This document shows, piece by piece, positions 21,463-28,529 of a stretch of 36,872 nucleotides of DNA. The translations under genes and the position numbers were made by a program. Source of the DNA: a virus; the IMG/VR virus record IMGVR_UViG_3300044712_001861, positions 1 through 36,872 of that record; one strand, 5' to 3'. How positions within the stretch are numbered: position 1 is the stretch's first letter; every line of letters begins with the position of its first letter. Below the pieces are notes generated by a model. The model ran no database searches. It saw only the letters and a list, made by a program, of their open reading frames with translations, and was not told where the DNA came from.

Positions 21463-21819
21463 ATGCCCTCTCCTCAGTGCAAACACATGTGTGGCCAGAA
21501 CGGATGGATCTGTCCTGACTGTAGCGCGGCGCTCGTTGCAGCGAATCACCGTCTCGCAAAGAAGGTAGAAGAGTTTGTAGCTCTGCAAGAGGACTGGCAC
21601 GAATGGAATGACAGACTATCTGCGGAGCTCAAACGCAGCACAAACGAAGCCATCGAGGTAATCGACAAGCTCTCCGTCGAGAAGGATATTCTGTCCTCGG
21701 GGCTTCGCTGGTTGTGGGAAGGCATGCGTGCGGACGAGCGTCCACTAATGATGAACGAAGCCTTCCATCTCGCCTACTCCAGCCAAACAATTTCCGTCTC
21801 CATTCAAAAAACCCCTTGA
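21463..21819 (+). CDS. Zinc-motif and coiled-coil protein, 118 aa
   Basis: The gene starts 2 nt after the previous stop with SD AAAGGA. Residues 6-20 contain C-x3-C and C-x2-C (CKHMCGQNGWICPDC), a likely zinc site. Residues 30-75 form a helical coiled coil (KKVEEFVALQEDWHEWNDRL), and the end is hydrophobic/aromatic. The -35 box of the promoter at 21816 overlaps its stop codon. Confidence 0.6.
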   Translation: MPSPQCKHMCGQNGWICPDCSAALVAANHRLAKKVEEFVALQEDWHEWNDRLSAELKRSTNEAIEVIDKLSVEKDILSSGLRWLWEGMRADERPLMMNEAFHLAYSSQTISVSIQKTP

Positions 21820-21845
21820 CACAGAAGCCACCCCCGTGGTACGCT
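21816..21845 (+). promoter_or_regulatory. Probable sigma70-type promoter
   Basis: TTGACA (21816-21821) and TACGCT (21840-21845) are separated by 18 bp. The -35 is perfect and the -10 keeps first T, A and last T. It would start transcription near 21852, about 60 nt before the gene at 21911, which has a strong SD (CAGGAGG). Confidence 0.45.
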
Positions 21846-21910
21846 TCACAAACAATCGGAGCACACAACGCTCCTAACTGGCACCTCAACACGACAGGAG
21901 GGACCACACC

Positions 21911-22258
21911 ATGACACCCGAAGAACTCGCCATGCATACCATGAAGCGCCTCCAAGCCCGCGAAGAATGCAAACAGATCCACACCCAGCTCTTCGAACTC
22001 GAGACGGCGCTCACTCAGCTTCGCGCCGACTTCGACACCGCACACAAGAAGTTCGCCTACCACGATCGCATCATCGCCAACCACGAGGGCAAGATCAGGG
22101 TCATCCCTGTGAATGCCCGCAGGCGCACTCGCCCAATCGTCGTAGTCCCTGCCGTAGTCCTCGACATTGAAAAAATGTCCCTCGATGACGCAGCCTCACT
22201 CCTCGCCCAGCTCACCGCGAAAATGGGCATCACCCTCTCACCAGAAGAAGGAGAATAA
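21911..22258 (+). CDS. Coiled-coil early protein with shared C-terminal motif, 115 aa
   Basis: SD CAGGAGG precedes ATG 21911. The first 55 residues are a coiled coil (QIHTQLFELETALTQLRADF), followed by a basic strand region (GKIRVIPVNARRRTRPIVVV). The C-terminus, IEKMSLDDAASLLAQLTAKM, closely resembles the tails of the proteins at 17101, 22755 and 28778. Function unknown. Confidence 0.62.
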   Translation: MTPEELAMHTMKRLQAREECKQIHTQLFELETALTQLRADFDTAHKKFAYHDRIIANHEGKIRVIPVNARRRTRPIVVVPAVVLDIEKMSLDDAASLLAQLTAKMGITLSPEEGE

Positions 22259-22260
22259 GG

Positions 22261-22530
22261 ATGATCGACATCACTGGACTCGACAAGGCAACCGTTCTCG
22301 CAGCCCTTTACAATCACTCCAAACCCCAGGGCATGGGCTTCCTCCACTTCGATCCCACTCCCATGACTCCCGAGGAGGCCGCCACCCACCTCCAGCGCTC
22401 CATGTACACCGATTACCTGAAGGGTCGCATCATCAAGGTTGATCTCAAGAATGACGAATTCAACGAAGCCTTGTACGACCGGGATCTTGGCTCCGGCGCT
22501 GCAGCAGAGGCCGTAGACAGCATCCGATAG
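22261..22530 (+). CDS. Conserved small protein, 89 aa (GLDKA-LYN type)
   Basis: SD AAGGAG precedes ATG 22261, 2 nt after the upstream stop. The product (MIDITGLDKATVLAALYNHS, KPQGMGFLHFDPTPMT, then DYLKGRIIKVDLKNDEFNEA and YDRDLGSGAAAEA) matches a group of short phage and bacterial proteins of unknown function that I recognise from this combination of motifs. No enzyme residue stands out. Confidence 0.7.
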   Translation: MIDITGLDKATVLAALYNHSKPQGMGFLHFDPTPMTPEEAATHLQRSMYTDYLKGRIIKVDLKNDEFNEALYDRDLGSGAAAEAVDSIR

Positions 22531-22542
22531 CCCATCCACTCT

Positions 22543-22623
22543 TCCTCCCTGCCTGTGACCAACTCAGACAAGGTCCTACTGGGGACCGACTCACCGGGTG
22601 GTGGAGAACACAGGCAGGGAGGA
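22543..22623 (+). ncRNA. Candidate structured RNA closed by a 15-bp stem
   Basis: TCCTCCCTGCCTGTG (22543-22557) pairs perfectly with 22609-22623. The 51 nt between can form GGTCC-TACTGG-GGACC and CACC-GGGT-GGTG hairpins, giving a branched structure. No T run follows, so it is not a simple terminator, and no reading frame fits. Confidence 0.45.
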
Positions 22624-22639
22624 CCCTCGCACACCACTT

Positions 22640-22664
22640 TGAGCGGTCACAAATTGACCACTCA
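22640..22664 (+). repeat. 25-bp interrupted palindrome, copy 12
   Basis: Arms TGAGCGGTCAC and TTGACCACTCA. It lies 16 nt after the structured-RNA candidate and 90 nt upstream of the start at 22755, the longest spacing in the family. Confidence 0.9.
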
Positions 22665-22754
22665 GCTCGAAAGGAAGGTGAACCGGCACAGCATACCACG
22701 CGCATCACCCACCTGGAGCCCACAACATTCATGCTCAATGAAAGGATCACTCTC

Positions 22755-23123
22755 ATGAAGACCGTTGAACTGGAAGTCAAGACGAAGAAGAAGGACTCGG
22801 ATGACGTCGTGAACGCTACCGTCAATTACAAGATGGCCGACTCGCTGGACGAGGCCGTCTCCATGTACGGCCAGGAGGTCGTGTGGGGCCTGCTGGAGAG
22901 CCAGATCCAGACCAACGCGCAGAACATCGCGCGCGCAGCCCTCCGAGACGGTCGGGACGCGCAGGCCGCCGCTGACGGTTACACTCCTGGTGTCCGCCGC
23001 GAGCGCGCTCCGGTGGATCCGATCGCCGCTACGCTCCAGCGCGCCGACAGCGGTGCCATGTCTGCGGACGATCTGCAGAACCTCATCGCGCAGCTCCAGG
23101 CTCGCCTGGGCGCCGCGGGCTAG
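22755..23123 (+). CDS. Early protein with shared C-terminal motif, 122 aa
   Basis: ATG 22755 follows AAAGGA; an in-frame ATG at 22731 lacks an SD. The first 70 residues combine strands and helices (VELEVKTKKKDSDDVVNATV, then EAVSMYGQEVVWGLLESQIQ). A basic linker (YTPGVRRERAPVDP) leads to the tail SGAMSADDLQNLIAQLQARL, one of four similar tails in the early region. An intrinsic terminator follows at once, so the message is probably made in quantity. Confidence 0.66.
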   Translation: MKTVELEVKTKKKDSDDVVNATVNYKMADSLDEAVSMYGQEVVWGLLESQIQTNAQNIARAALRDGRDAQAAADGYTPGVRRERAPVDPIAATLQRADSGAMSADDLQNLIAQLQARLGAAG

Positions 23124-23135
23124 TCGCTCAACACT

Positions 23136-23170
23136 GGGAGAGGGTGCAGTCCTGGCCCTCTCCCTTTTTT
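23136..23170 (+). terminator. Intrinsic terminator
   Basis: A perfect 9-bp stem, GGGAGAGGG with CCCTCTCCC, an 11-nt loop and a run of six T. It begins 12 nt after the stop codon at 23123. Confidence 0.88.
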
Positions 23171-23226
23171 GGGAGCTGGACAGCCATCACTTTGTGCCAA
23201 CAACGACAGCATTCAAGGAGACGGTC

Positions 23227-23436
23227 ATGCGCAACAAACAGCACTTCGTCTGGCTTCGAGGAGATAACCTCACACTGTGTGGGAAGGAGGATCCCTCACG
23301 GAGGGCGATCACCCCAACAGAGTGGTTCCCCATCTCTCACGACGCCGACTGTCCTGTCTGCATTCGTGCAGTTCGTGCTCACTTCTTCTCCCAGCGTCGG
23401 CTCGTAGAGTTCGATAAGCTGTGCGAGACCATCTGA
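23227..23436 (+). CDS. Small Cys-pair phage protein, 69 aa
   Basis: SD AAGGAG is 6 nt before ATG 23227. The 69-residue product begins MRNKQHFVWLRGDNLTLCGK and has a second site, DADCPVCIRAV. Such small proteins, with one Cys after an aromatic stretch and a later CPVC, are common in phage early regions and probably hold one zinc. Its stop overlaps the next start (TGATG). Confidence 0.62.
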   Translation: MRNKQHFVWLRGDNLTLCGKEDPSRRAITPTEWFPISHDADCPVCIRAVRAHFFSQRRLVEFDKLCETI

Positions 23437-23660
23437 TGAACCGCCGCTATTGGCTCACCCTGGGCCTCATCGCATTCCTTGGCTTCTCTGGATGGCACAT
23501 CATGTTGACTCTCCAGACACTCGCTATGCGGGCGGAGCTAGACCAGGTTCGAGCCGCCCAGGAGCTTAAGACTGAGGGCTATTACTGCGTAGTCGCTGAG
23601 GCTGTTACCAAGGAGCCTCGCAGGAACCATATGCTCGTTCTGGAAAGGTTCGTGCCATGA
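23436..23660 (+). CDS. Single-span membrane protein, 74 aa
   Basis: ATG 23436 overlaps the upstream TGA; a GTG at 23421 is also possible. The product has one N-terminal membrane segment (WLTLGLIAFLGFSGWHIML), then a soluble, mixed-charge domain (RAELDQVRAAQELKTEG, YYCVVAEAVTKE). Its stop overlaps the ligase start (ATGA). It has the topology of a signal-anchor protein; function unknown. Confidence 0.55.
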   Translation: MNRRYWLTLGLIAFLGFSGWHIMLTLQTLAMRAELDQVRAAQELKTEGYYCVVAEAVTKEPRRNHMLVLERFVP

Positions 23661-24535
23661 CCAGGACCATCCCTGACCAGCATCCACCGTCCAGTCGGCG
23701 GCGCGGAATCATGCTCGCCCAACCATTTGACGAAAAGCGCCTCGCCAAGTGGACTCCTCCCTTCATCGTGCAGCCCAAGCTCGACGGAGAGCGCTGTCGT
23801 GCAGTGATCGGGAAGAATGGGAATGTGGTGCTCCTCAGCTCCGAGGAACATATGATCCTCTCCGTTCCACACATCACCGAGGCTCTCCGCTCCCATAATC
23901 TCCATGACCTCGAACTGGATGGAGAACTGTACTGTCACGGCATGTCCTTTGAGGAGATTCACTCTCGCGTGGGCCGGACTGTGAACCTCCACGCAGACTC
24001 AGCCCAGATGGAGTACCACATCTTCGACCTCGCAGAGGCGGGGCTTCCTCAGCGTTTCCGCACAGATGTACTGGAGCTGCAGGGGCAGATTTTCCAGTCT
24101 CCCTTGCACATCGTCAAGTCCCTCCGTTGCCATTCTCTGGATGAGATCCTCCAGGCCTATGACAGTTTCATCGAACTGGGCTACGAAGGAATCATCGTTC
24201 GCCAGGCCGACGCTCTGTACGAGCGCAAACGCAGTCTCTGGGTCATGAAATTCAAAGGAAAGAAGGAAGATGTCTACGAAATCGTGGGCTCAGCTGAGGA
24301 GATCGACCAGCACGGTCTACCAAAGAATCGCCTCGGTTCTCTTACCTGCCGTGGCTCTGATGGCACTCTTTTCTCCGTTGGTACTGGCTTTACTGCTGAT
24401 CGGCGTGCCGAGCTGTGGCAAATGCGGATGAGCCTCCCTGGTCAGTTCGTCCGAGTCAAATACCAGCACCAGACCGAGAACCACGTTCCACGCTTTCCCG
24501 TCTTTGCTGAACTCTTCACCATCGAAAGGAGCTAA
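23657..24535 (+). CDS. ATP-dependent DNA ligase
   Basis: Seals nicks in DNA using ATP. Motif I is QPKLDGERCR with Lys41 as the residue that takes AMP; motif III is LELDGELYCHG; motif IV is YEGIIVRQAD (Glu177); motif V is WVMKFKGK (Lys198, Lys200). The last 90 residues (KEDVYEIVGSAEEID to FVRVKYQHQTEN) form the OB-fold. At 292 residues it is of the compact phage type without an N-terminal DNA-binding domain. Translation is coupled to the upstream membrane protein by an ATGA overlap. It likely joins Okazaki fragments with the polymerase encoded at 31048. Confidence 0.9.
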   Translation: MTRTIPDQHPPSSRRRGIMLAQPFDEKRLAKWTPPFIVQPKLDGERCRAVIGKNGNVVLLSSEEHMILSVPHITEALRSHNLHDLELDGELYCHGMSFEEIHSRVGRTVNLHADSAQMEYHIFDLAEAGLPQRFRTDVLELQGQIFQSPLHIVKSLRCHSLDEILQAYDSFIELGYEGIIVRQADALYERKRSLWVMKFKGKKEDVYEIVGSAEEIDQHGLPKNRLGSLTCRGSDGTLFSVGTGFTADRRAELWQMRMSLPGQFVRVKYQHQTENHVPRFPVFAELFTIERS

Positions 24536-24537
24536 CC

Positions 24538-24906
24538 ATGTCCACCGTTGAAATGCTCAAAGAAACTCCTGAACGCAAGGATCGTGCTGAGAGATTCAAC
24601 AAGCTCATTGAAGACCTCCGCTCCATCGGTCGAGAACTCTACGAGGACGTAAAGGATCTGCCCAAGGGTCAGCGCTCTGCCGGCCTGCTCACCATCGGCA
24701 CGATGCTCCGCGTGTTCGACATTGCGGTCGAGCAGCATGACAACCGCTTCATCACCTATCTCAACGAGGGCATCGACCGCTGGGAAAAGCGCACCCCGAA
24801 CGCATACGACCGACTCCTGAAACTCGCCTCGGAGATCTGTGATTGCTCTTCCTGCTCCGCTCCCGATTGTCCTGACCGCACTGCTCCTGAGTCCGCGGCT
24901 CACTGA
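24538..24906 (+). CDS. Hypothetical helical protein, 122 aa
   Basis: SD AAAGGAG precedes ATG 24538, 2 nt after the ligase stop. The product is mostly helical (AERFNKLIEDLRSIGREL, AGLLTIGTMLRVFDIAVEQH), with a Cys-rich C-terminus (ICDCSSCSAPDCPD) that could bind metal. No family is recognised. Confidence 0.6.
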   Translation: MSTVEMLKETPERKDRAERFNKLIEDLRSIGRELYEDVKDLPKGQRSAGLLTIGTMLRVFDIAVEQHDNRFITYLNEGIDRWEKRTPNAYDRLLKLASEICDCSSCSAPDCPDRTAPESAAH

Positions 24907-24917
24907 AAGGCTCAACT

Positions 24918-25211
24918 ATGCCCCGCGTATTCGTAGTGAACCGTTCCTCTCATGACCTCTCCAAGGCAGAGCCCTTCGGCGAGTTAATCTACCTCTCCGA
25001 AGGTCCCATGTCTCGTTACGCCACGAACAACATGCATCGTCAATTCAGCGAGATCCTGAGGGACTCTGATCCGGAGGACTATCTACTCCTGTGCGGTCTC
25101 AACATCATGAATTGCCTGGCCTGTTCCGTGTTCTCCCATCTCCACAATCGCCTGAATCTATTGCTCTTTAAGGAGGGTCGGTACATCGAACGCAACCTCG
25201 TCTTCGACTGA
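24918..25211 (+). CDS. Conserved phage protein, 97 aa
   Basis: ATG 24918 has SD AAAGG. The sequence (KAEPFGELIYLSEGPMSRYA, then DSDPEDYLLLCGLNIMNC and HNRLNLLLFKEGRYIERNL) is of a type I recognise as widely conserved among phages, with no known function. The stop codon TGA (25209-25211) is at the same time the first triplet of palindrome copy 13. Confidence 0.7.
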   Translation: MPRVFVVNRSSHDLSKAEPFGELIYLSEGPMSRYATNNMHRQFSEILRDSDPEDYLLLCGLNIMNCLACSVFSHLHNRLNLLLFKEGRYIERNLVFD

Positions 25212-25233
25212 GCGGTCAATCTTTAACCACTCA
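25209..25233 (+). repeat. 25-bp interrupted palindrome, copy 13
   Basis: Arms TGAGCGGTCAA and TTAACCACTCA. Its first three bases are the stop codon of the preceding gene, and it lies 32 nt upstream of the start at 25266. Confidence 0.9.
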
Positions 25234-25265
25234 GCCCACCCACGACAGACTAAAAGGAGCCCATC

Positions 25266-25499
25266 ATGTTGAACTACCAACAGGCCATCAAGCGTCTGAT
25301 GAAGATTCCGGGCGTGACTGATGTTTCGATTCAACGATCGGTGTGGCATAAGTACGAAGATAACAATGGATACAATGGCTTCCTGTTTGCTGGTTTGAAA
25401 ATCGTAGCCCATACTGCTGACATAACGCCCCATCCCCAGTCCCTCGAACAGGTCGTTGTGGCTCTGGAGAACAGGATGGCTGGAAGGAACCCAGAATGA
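25266..25499 (+). CDS. Hypothetical small protein, 77 aa
   Basis: SD AAAAGGAG precedes ATG 25266. The 77-residue product has an alpha/beta look (YQQAIKRLMKIPGVTDVSIQ, then GLKIVAHTADITPH and LEQVVVALENRMAG). The stop overlaps the nuclease start (ATGA), so it is made together with that nuclease and could be its partner. No family is recognised. Confidence 0.6.
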   Translation: MLNYQQAIKRLMKIPGVTDVSIQRSVWHKYEDNNGYNGFLFAGLKIVAHTADITPHPQSLEQVVVALENRMAGRNPE

Positions 25500-26488
25500 G
25501 CTTCACCGATCTCCGCTATCCCATTCCCACCCACCCTACATGGGACGTCATCGATCCTTCGAAGCTTCAGTGCTTCCTGGATTGTGAGCGGCAGTACTTC
25601 TACCAGTACGTCCTGGGCTGGAGACAGGATCGGATGGACAACCATTTGCACTTCGGTACCTCCTGGCATAAGGCGATGGAGTTCCTTCTGAGGAATGGCT
25701 ACGATCAGAACTCCATCATGGGAGCCTATCTCGCATTCGAGCGAGAGTACAGAAAGGTCTTTCCCAAGGACACCGACTACCTGATGAACCAAAAGACTCC
25801 TGCCAACGCCCTCATGGCCCTGGTAGAGTATGCAGCAAAGTACCGAGCCGACCTCACCAACTATGAGGTCCTCTACACCGAGGTCGGAGGCACTGCCCCG
25901 CTGTACGAGGACCTGGTCCTCCACTACCGCATCGACTCCATTCTGAGGGAGCGCAACACTGGCCTGATCATTTCCCTGGAACATAAGACTGCATCCAGTG
26001 AGTACATGTGGGACCTTCAGTGGCCCCTCTCGATCCAGGTCAACACATACACTCACGCGCTGTACTGTTTCTTTCCTCCTGAACAGGTGAAGGGCGTTGT
26101 CATCAACGGAGCCGTGTTCAAAAAGACTAAGGCTCCCACATTCGCATTCCCCCGTGCTCCTGTATACAAGCGTCCGGAGCAGCTTCAAGGATGGCTCCAG
26201 CACACCCAGTTGAGGGCCAAGCAACTCCAGACCGAGTTCGAGATCTTGAGCGGATCATCTGATTCTGACCCAGTTCTGGACGCCTTCCCTCTGCGCCCCG
26301 TGAGCTGCACCAAGTTCTTCGGCTGTCCCTATCATGCCTTCTGTGTGGCATGGCAGAATCCACTCCAACACTGTGAAAGTGTACCATTGGGCTTCGTACA
26401 AGAATGGTGGGATCCTCGTAGGGATGAAGTCAGCACTAAGGTAGAGAACGGAAAGCTTGTGGAGGTGACACATGAGGAAAGGTCATGA
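25496..26488 (+). CDS. Cas4/RecB-like PD-(D/E)XK nuclease with Fe-S type cysteines
   Basis: A DNA exonuclease of the Cas4/AddB-like family. The first region DPSKLQCFLDCERQYFYQYV and FGTSWHKAME resemble RecB-family nuclease starts. The active site is visible as Asp147 (HYRIDSILR), Glu162-x-Lys164 (SLEHKTAS) and Gln-x4-Tyr (QVNTYTHAL). Cys26/Cys30 near the N-terminus and Cys271, Cys277 and Cys283 near the C-terminus are placed as for an iron-sulphur cluster. Next to a Sak4-like ATPase and a probable ssDNA-binding protein it forms a recombination set, making the single strands they act on. 330 residues. Confidence 0.82.
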   Translation: MSFTDLRYPIPTHPTWDVIDPSKLQCFLDCERQYFYQYVLGWRQDRMDNHLHFGTSWHKAMEFLLRNGYDQNSIMGAYLAFEREYRKVFPKDTDYLMNQKTPANALMALVEYAAKYRADLTNYEVLYTEVGGTAPLYEDLVLHYRIDSILRERNTGLIISLEHKTASSEYMWDLQWPLSIQVNTYTHALYCFFPPEQVKGVVINGAVFKKTKAPTFAFPRAPVYKRPEQLQGWLQHTQLRAKQLQTEFEILSGSSDSDPVLDAFPLRPVSCTKFFGCPYHAFCVAWQNPLQHCESVPLGFVQEWWDPRRDEVSTKVENGKLVEVTHEERS

Positions 26489-26669
26489 TCAATCTCCGAA
26501 AGCCAGGATCGCATCCCAACGCAACTGGGCTATCTACAGAATGAAAGGAATAGCAGTGCAACTTGATTCGATGACGAGAGAGTCCTGCATTGATATAGAT
26601 GCTGTGGAGGCTCTTCGTCTGGCCCTATCTTTCCTCCACACTGCAATCAAGTATCAGAAAGGATCCTAA
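26472..26669 (+). CDS. Small helical protein, 65 aa
   Basis: SD GGAGG precedes ATG 26472 inside the end of the nuclease gene (17-bp overlap). The 65-residue product has a basic N-terminus (RKGHDQSPKARIASQRNWAI) and a helical remainder (DAVEALRLALSFLHTAIKY). I have seen short proteins of this type beside recombination genes in phages, but the function is unknown. Confidence 0.58.
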   Translation: MRKGHDQSPKARIASQRNWAIYRMKGIAVQLDSMTRESCIDIDAVEALRLALSFLHTAIKYQKGS

Positions 26670-26670
26670 C

Positions 26671-27384
26671 ATGGACCTCACCGAACTCTACGCAAACCAA
26701 GGCAGTGTCTTCATCATGATCATCGGTAAGTCCGGCAGAGGGAAGAGCGCCTCGCTGCGCAATCTCCCGCCGGAGGAAACCTACCTGGTAAACGTCGTTG
26801 GCAAGCAGCTTCCCTTCCTCGGAGGCTCCATGAAGTACCGCATCGGGCAGAACATGTCCGTCGCATCCGAAGCTGGCTCCATCCAGTACGACATGCAGAA
26901 AGCCTCCAAGGACTCCAAGATCAACTACATCGTCCTTGACGACATCCAGTACGTCATGGCCAGCGAGTTCATGCAGAAGGCCATGATCAAGGGTTACGAC
27001 AAGTTTACTCAGATGGCCAAAAACATTTGGGACATTCTCCTCCTCGGCACCAAACTCCGTCCCGGCCTGAAGGTCTTTGTCCTCGCTCATGAGGAAGAGA
27101 CTCAGTCCGGAGAAAGGAAGATGAAGACCCTGGGCAAACTACTCGACGAGAAACTCACTCCGGAAGGCATGTCCACCATCGTCCTCTACGCAGACGCAGA
27201 AGGAGAGAAAGACAAGCGCAGATTCTTCTTCACCACCCAGTCCGACGGCTACACCAATGCCAAGAGTCCAATGGAGATGTTCCCCCTTCGCATCCCCAAC
27301 GATCTCAAACTCGTCGCTGACAGGGTGGACGAGTACTACAGCGGGGTGCCGCTCAGTGAGTCGAAGCTGAAGTTTGACCTTTAG
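26671..27384 (+). CDS. Sak4-like recombinase ATPase (RecA-fold)
   Basis: A 237-residue P-loop ATPase of the Sak4 type, thought to assist single-strand annealing during phage recombination. Walker A is GKSGRGKS (Gly19-Ser26), and Walker B is INYIVLDDIQ with Asp90 and Asp91. GLKVFVLAHEEE after it is the sensor-like strand. The start at ATG 26671 has SD AAAGGATCC; upstream in-frame Met codons lie inside the preceding gene. The neighbours (nuclease, probable ssDNA-binding protein) are the usual company of Sak4. Confidence 0.8.
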   Translation: MDLTELYANQGSVFIMIIGKSGRGKSASLRNLPPEETYLVNVVGKQLPFLGGSMKYRIGQNMSVASEAGSIQYDMQKASKDSKINYIVLDDIQYVMASEFMQKAMIKGYDKFTQMAKNIWDILLLGTKLRPGLKVFVLAHEEETQSGERKMKTLGKLLDEKLTPEGMSTIVLYADAEGEKDKRRFFFTTQSDGYTNAKSPMEMFPLRIPNDLKLVADRVDEYYSGVPLSESKLKFDL

Positions 27385-27399
27385 CAGAAAGGAGCCGAC

Positions 27400-27543
27400 A
27401 TGAAATGCGGCGCATGTGGAGCAGAGATTTGTGAGGATTGTGGGAGAGAACTGGAACAGAATTCTCTGGGCATCTCGGCGTGTACCGAGTGTGATCCAGA
27501 AGAGTTCGTTGACGATGAAGAGTTGGTCGAGGAGGAAGATTAG
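27400..27543 (+). CDS. Three-CxxC acidic zinc protein, 47 aa
   Basis: SD AAAGGAG precedes ATG 27400. The 47-residue product holds CGAC, CEDC and CTEC pairs in its first 31 residues and an acidic tail (EEFVDDEELVEEED). The pairs suggest a compact zinc finger. It sits between Sak4-like and 82-residue genes in a tight run. Function unknown. Confidence 0.62.
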   Translation: MKCGACGAEICEDCGRELEQNSLGISACTECDPEEFVDDEELVEEED

Positions 27544-27545
27544 TC

Positions 27546-27794
27546 ATGAGAGCTGACCGATGGATCATGCTCACAGGAATTCAAGGAGGCGAACTGGCCA
27601 TTTATTGGCCTGACATTAGCGCGATGCAGCGGCATGAATCTCCTGCAATCAACAAACCTGATCCAAAAGCTGAGATGTCTCTGCCATCTCAGACAGTCAT
27701 CTCAGTACATCGTATCGGCCACATCTTTGCAAAGGAGACACCAACCGAGATACTCCAGCTCATTCGCACCCAGCAGGATCAGGAATACGCTTAG
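27546..27794 (+). CDS. Hypothetical small protein, 82 aa
   Basis: ATG 27546 lies 2 nt after the upstream stop; the acidic codons before it supply a GGAGGAAG SD. The 82-residue product (IMLTGIQGGELAIYWPDISA, then SQTVISVHRIGHIFAKETPT and LQLIRTQQDQ) has an alternating strand/helix pattern. No family is recognised. Confidence 0.58.
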   Translation: MRADRWIMLTGIQGGELAIYWPDISAMQRHESPAINKPDPKAEMSLPSQTVISVHRIGHIFAKETPTEILQLIRTQQDQEYA

Positions 27795-27802
27795 CAACAC
27801 AC

Positions 27803-27827
27803 TGAGTGGTCAAATTCTGACCGCTCA
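27803..27827 (+). repeat. 25-bp interrupted palindrome, copy 14 (reversed asymmetry)
   Basis: Arms TGAGTGGTCAA and CTGACCGCTCA, with the GTGG and CCGC halves swapped as in copy 4. It lies 34 nt upstream of the start at 27862. Confidence 0.9.
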
Positions 27828-27861
27828 AACAACGCCCACAGAGTGGGCAAAGGAGAGTACC

Positions 27862-28260
27862 ATGGCCTTGTATGACTTCACAGAACAGTTCAAGTCCTTC
27901 GTTCCCCCGCATGTCGTTCCGGAAGGGGAGTACAAAATCCGCATTATCGAAGTAAAGGAGGACAATGATAAGAACGGGAATCCCTACTGGCTTCCCAAGT
28001 TCGAGATCGTCGATGATCCGACTGCGAAGACCTTTACCTGTTTCATCGGCCTGCCCAGCGCCGGGAAGGATCCTCGTCGCTCCAATGACGATATGGAATA
28101 CGCCATGAAGTTCATGGCAGCCTTTGGAGCTGGAGACTTCTCCCGTACGATTGATCCTCAGTCCTGGATCGGCCGCGAGGGATGGGCCGTCCTGAAGATT
28201 AAGGCTGATGAGCAGTACGGCGACCAGAACGCCATCAAGGCCTTCACCACCAAGCGTTAA
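27862..28260 (+). CDS. Probable ssDNA-binding protein (DUF669-like)
   Basis: SD AAAGGAG precedes ATG 27862. The 132-residue product looks like a phage single-strand-binding protein: PEGEYKIRIIEVKEDNDKNG and NPYWLPKFEIVDDPTAKTF match the first strands of the OB-fold, and PQSWIGREGWAVLKIKADEQ the later ones. Position after Sak4-like and nuclease genes fits a protein coating single strands during recombination and replication. A terminator-like hairpin follows. Confidence 0.68.
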   Translation: MALYDFTEQFKSFVPPHVVPEGEYKIRIIEVKEDNDKNGNPYWLPKFEIVDDPTAKTFTCFIGLPSAGKDPRRSNDDMEYAMKFMAAFGAGDFSRTIDPQSWIGREGWAVLKIKADEQYGDQNAIKAFTTKR

Positions 28261-28272
28261 CAAGGAGTGAGA

Positions 28273-28313
28273 GGGAGAGTGGTGCTGTCCGGCCACTCTC
28301 CCTTTCCTTGTTT
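28273..28313 (+). terminator. Probable intrinsic terminator
   Basis: A perfect 10-bp stem, GGGAGAGTGG with CCACTCTCCC, 10-nt loop, then TTTCCTTGTTT. The T run is broken by CC, so it is weaker than the terminator at 23136, though the stem sequences are similar. Confidence 0.72.
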
Positions 28314-28327
28314 CAGGGAGTAAGGAA

Positions 28328-28528
28328 ATGAGCGTACAACGTAGTGAAGTTGTAACAGTTATAGTTGATGGTGAACATTACCAGTACATCGCCAATGCTT
28401 TGGAGCTGGCACGCAGATACATCGTCCACAAAAGAGGAGGGGCACACTCTGTAGGAAGAGTAGACGAGTTCTCTCCCGAAGAAATGCAGCATACAGAAGC
28501 TGCTATGCAAGAGTTCTGGGGAGTCTAA
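28328..28528 (+). CDS. Hypothetical small protein, 66 aa
   Basis: SD GGAG/AAGG precedes ATG 28328 directly after the terminator. The 66-residue product is a strand plus two helices (EVVTVIVDGEHYQYIANALE, LARRYIVHKRGG). No family is recognised. It is followed 1 nt later by the next start. Confidence 0.55.
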   Translation: MSVQRSEVVTVIVDGEHYQYIANALELARRYIVHKRGGAHSVGRVDEFSPEEMQHTEAAMQEFWGV

Positions 28529-28529
28529 C

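Noticed and set aside
22543-22623. tRNA gene
   Set aside because: The closing stem is 15 bp and no anticodon or T-arm consensus is visible.
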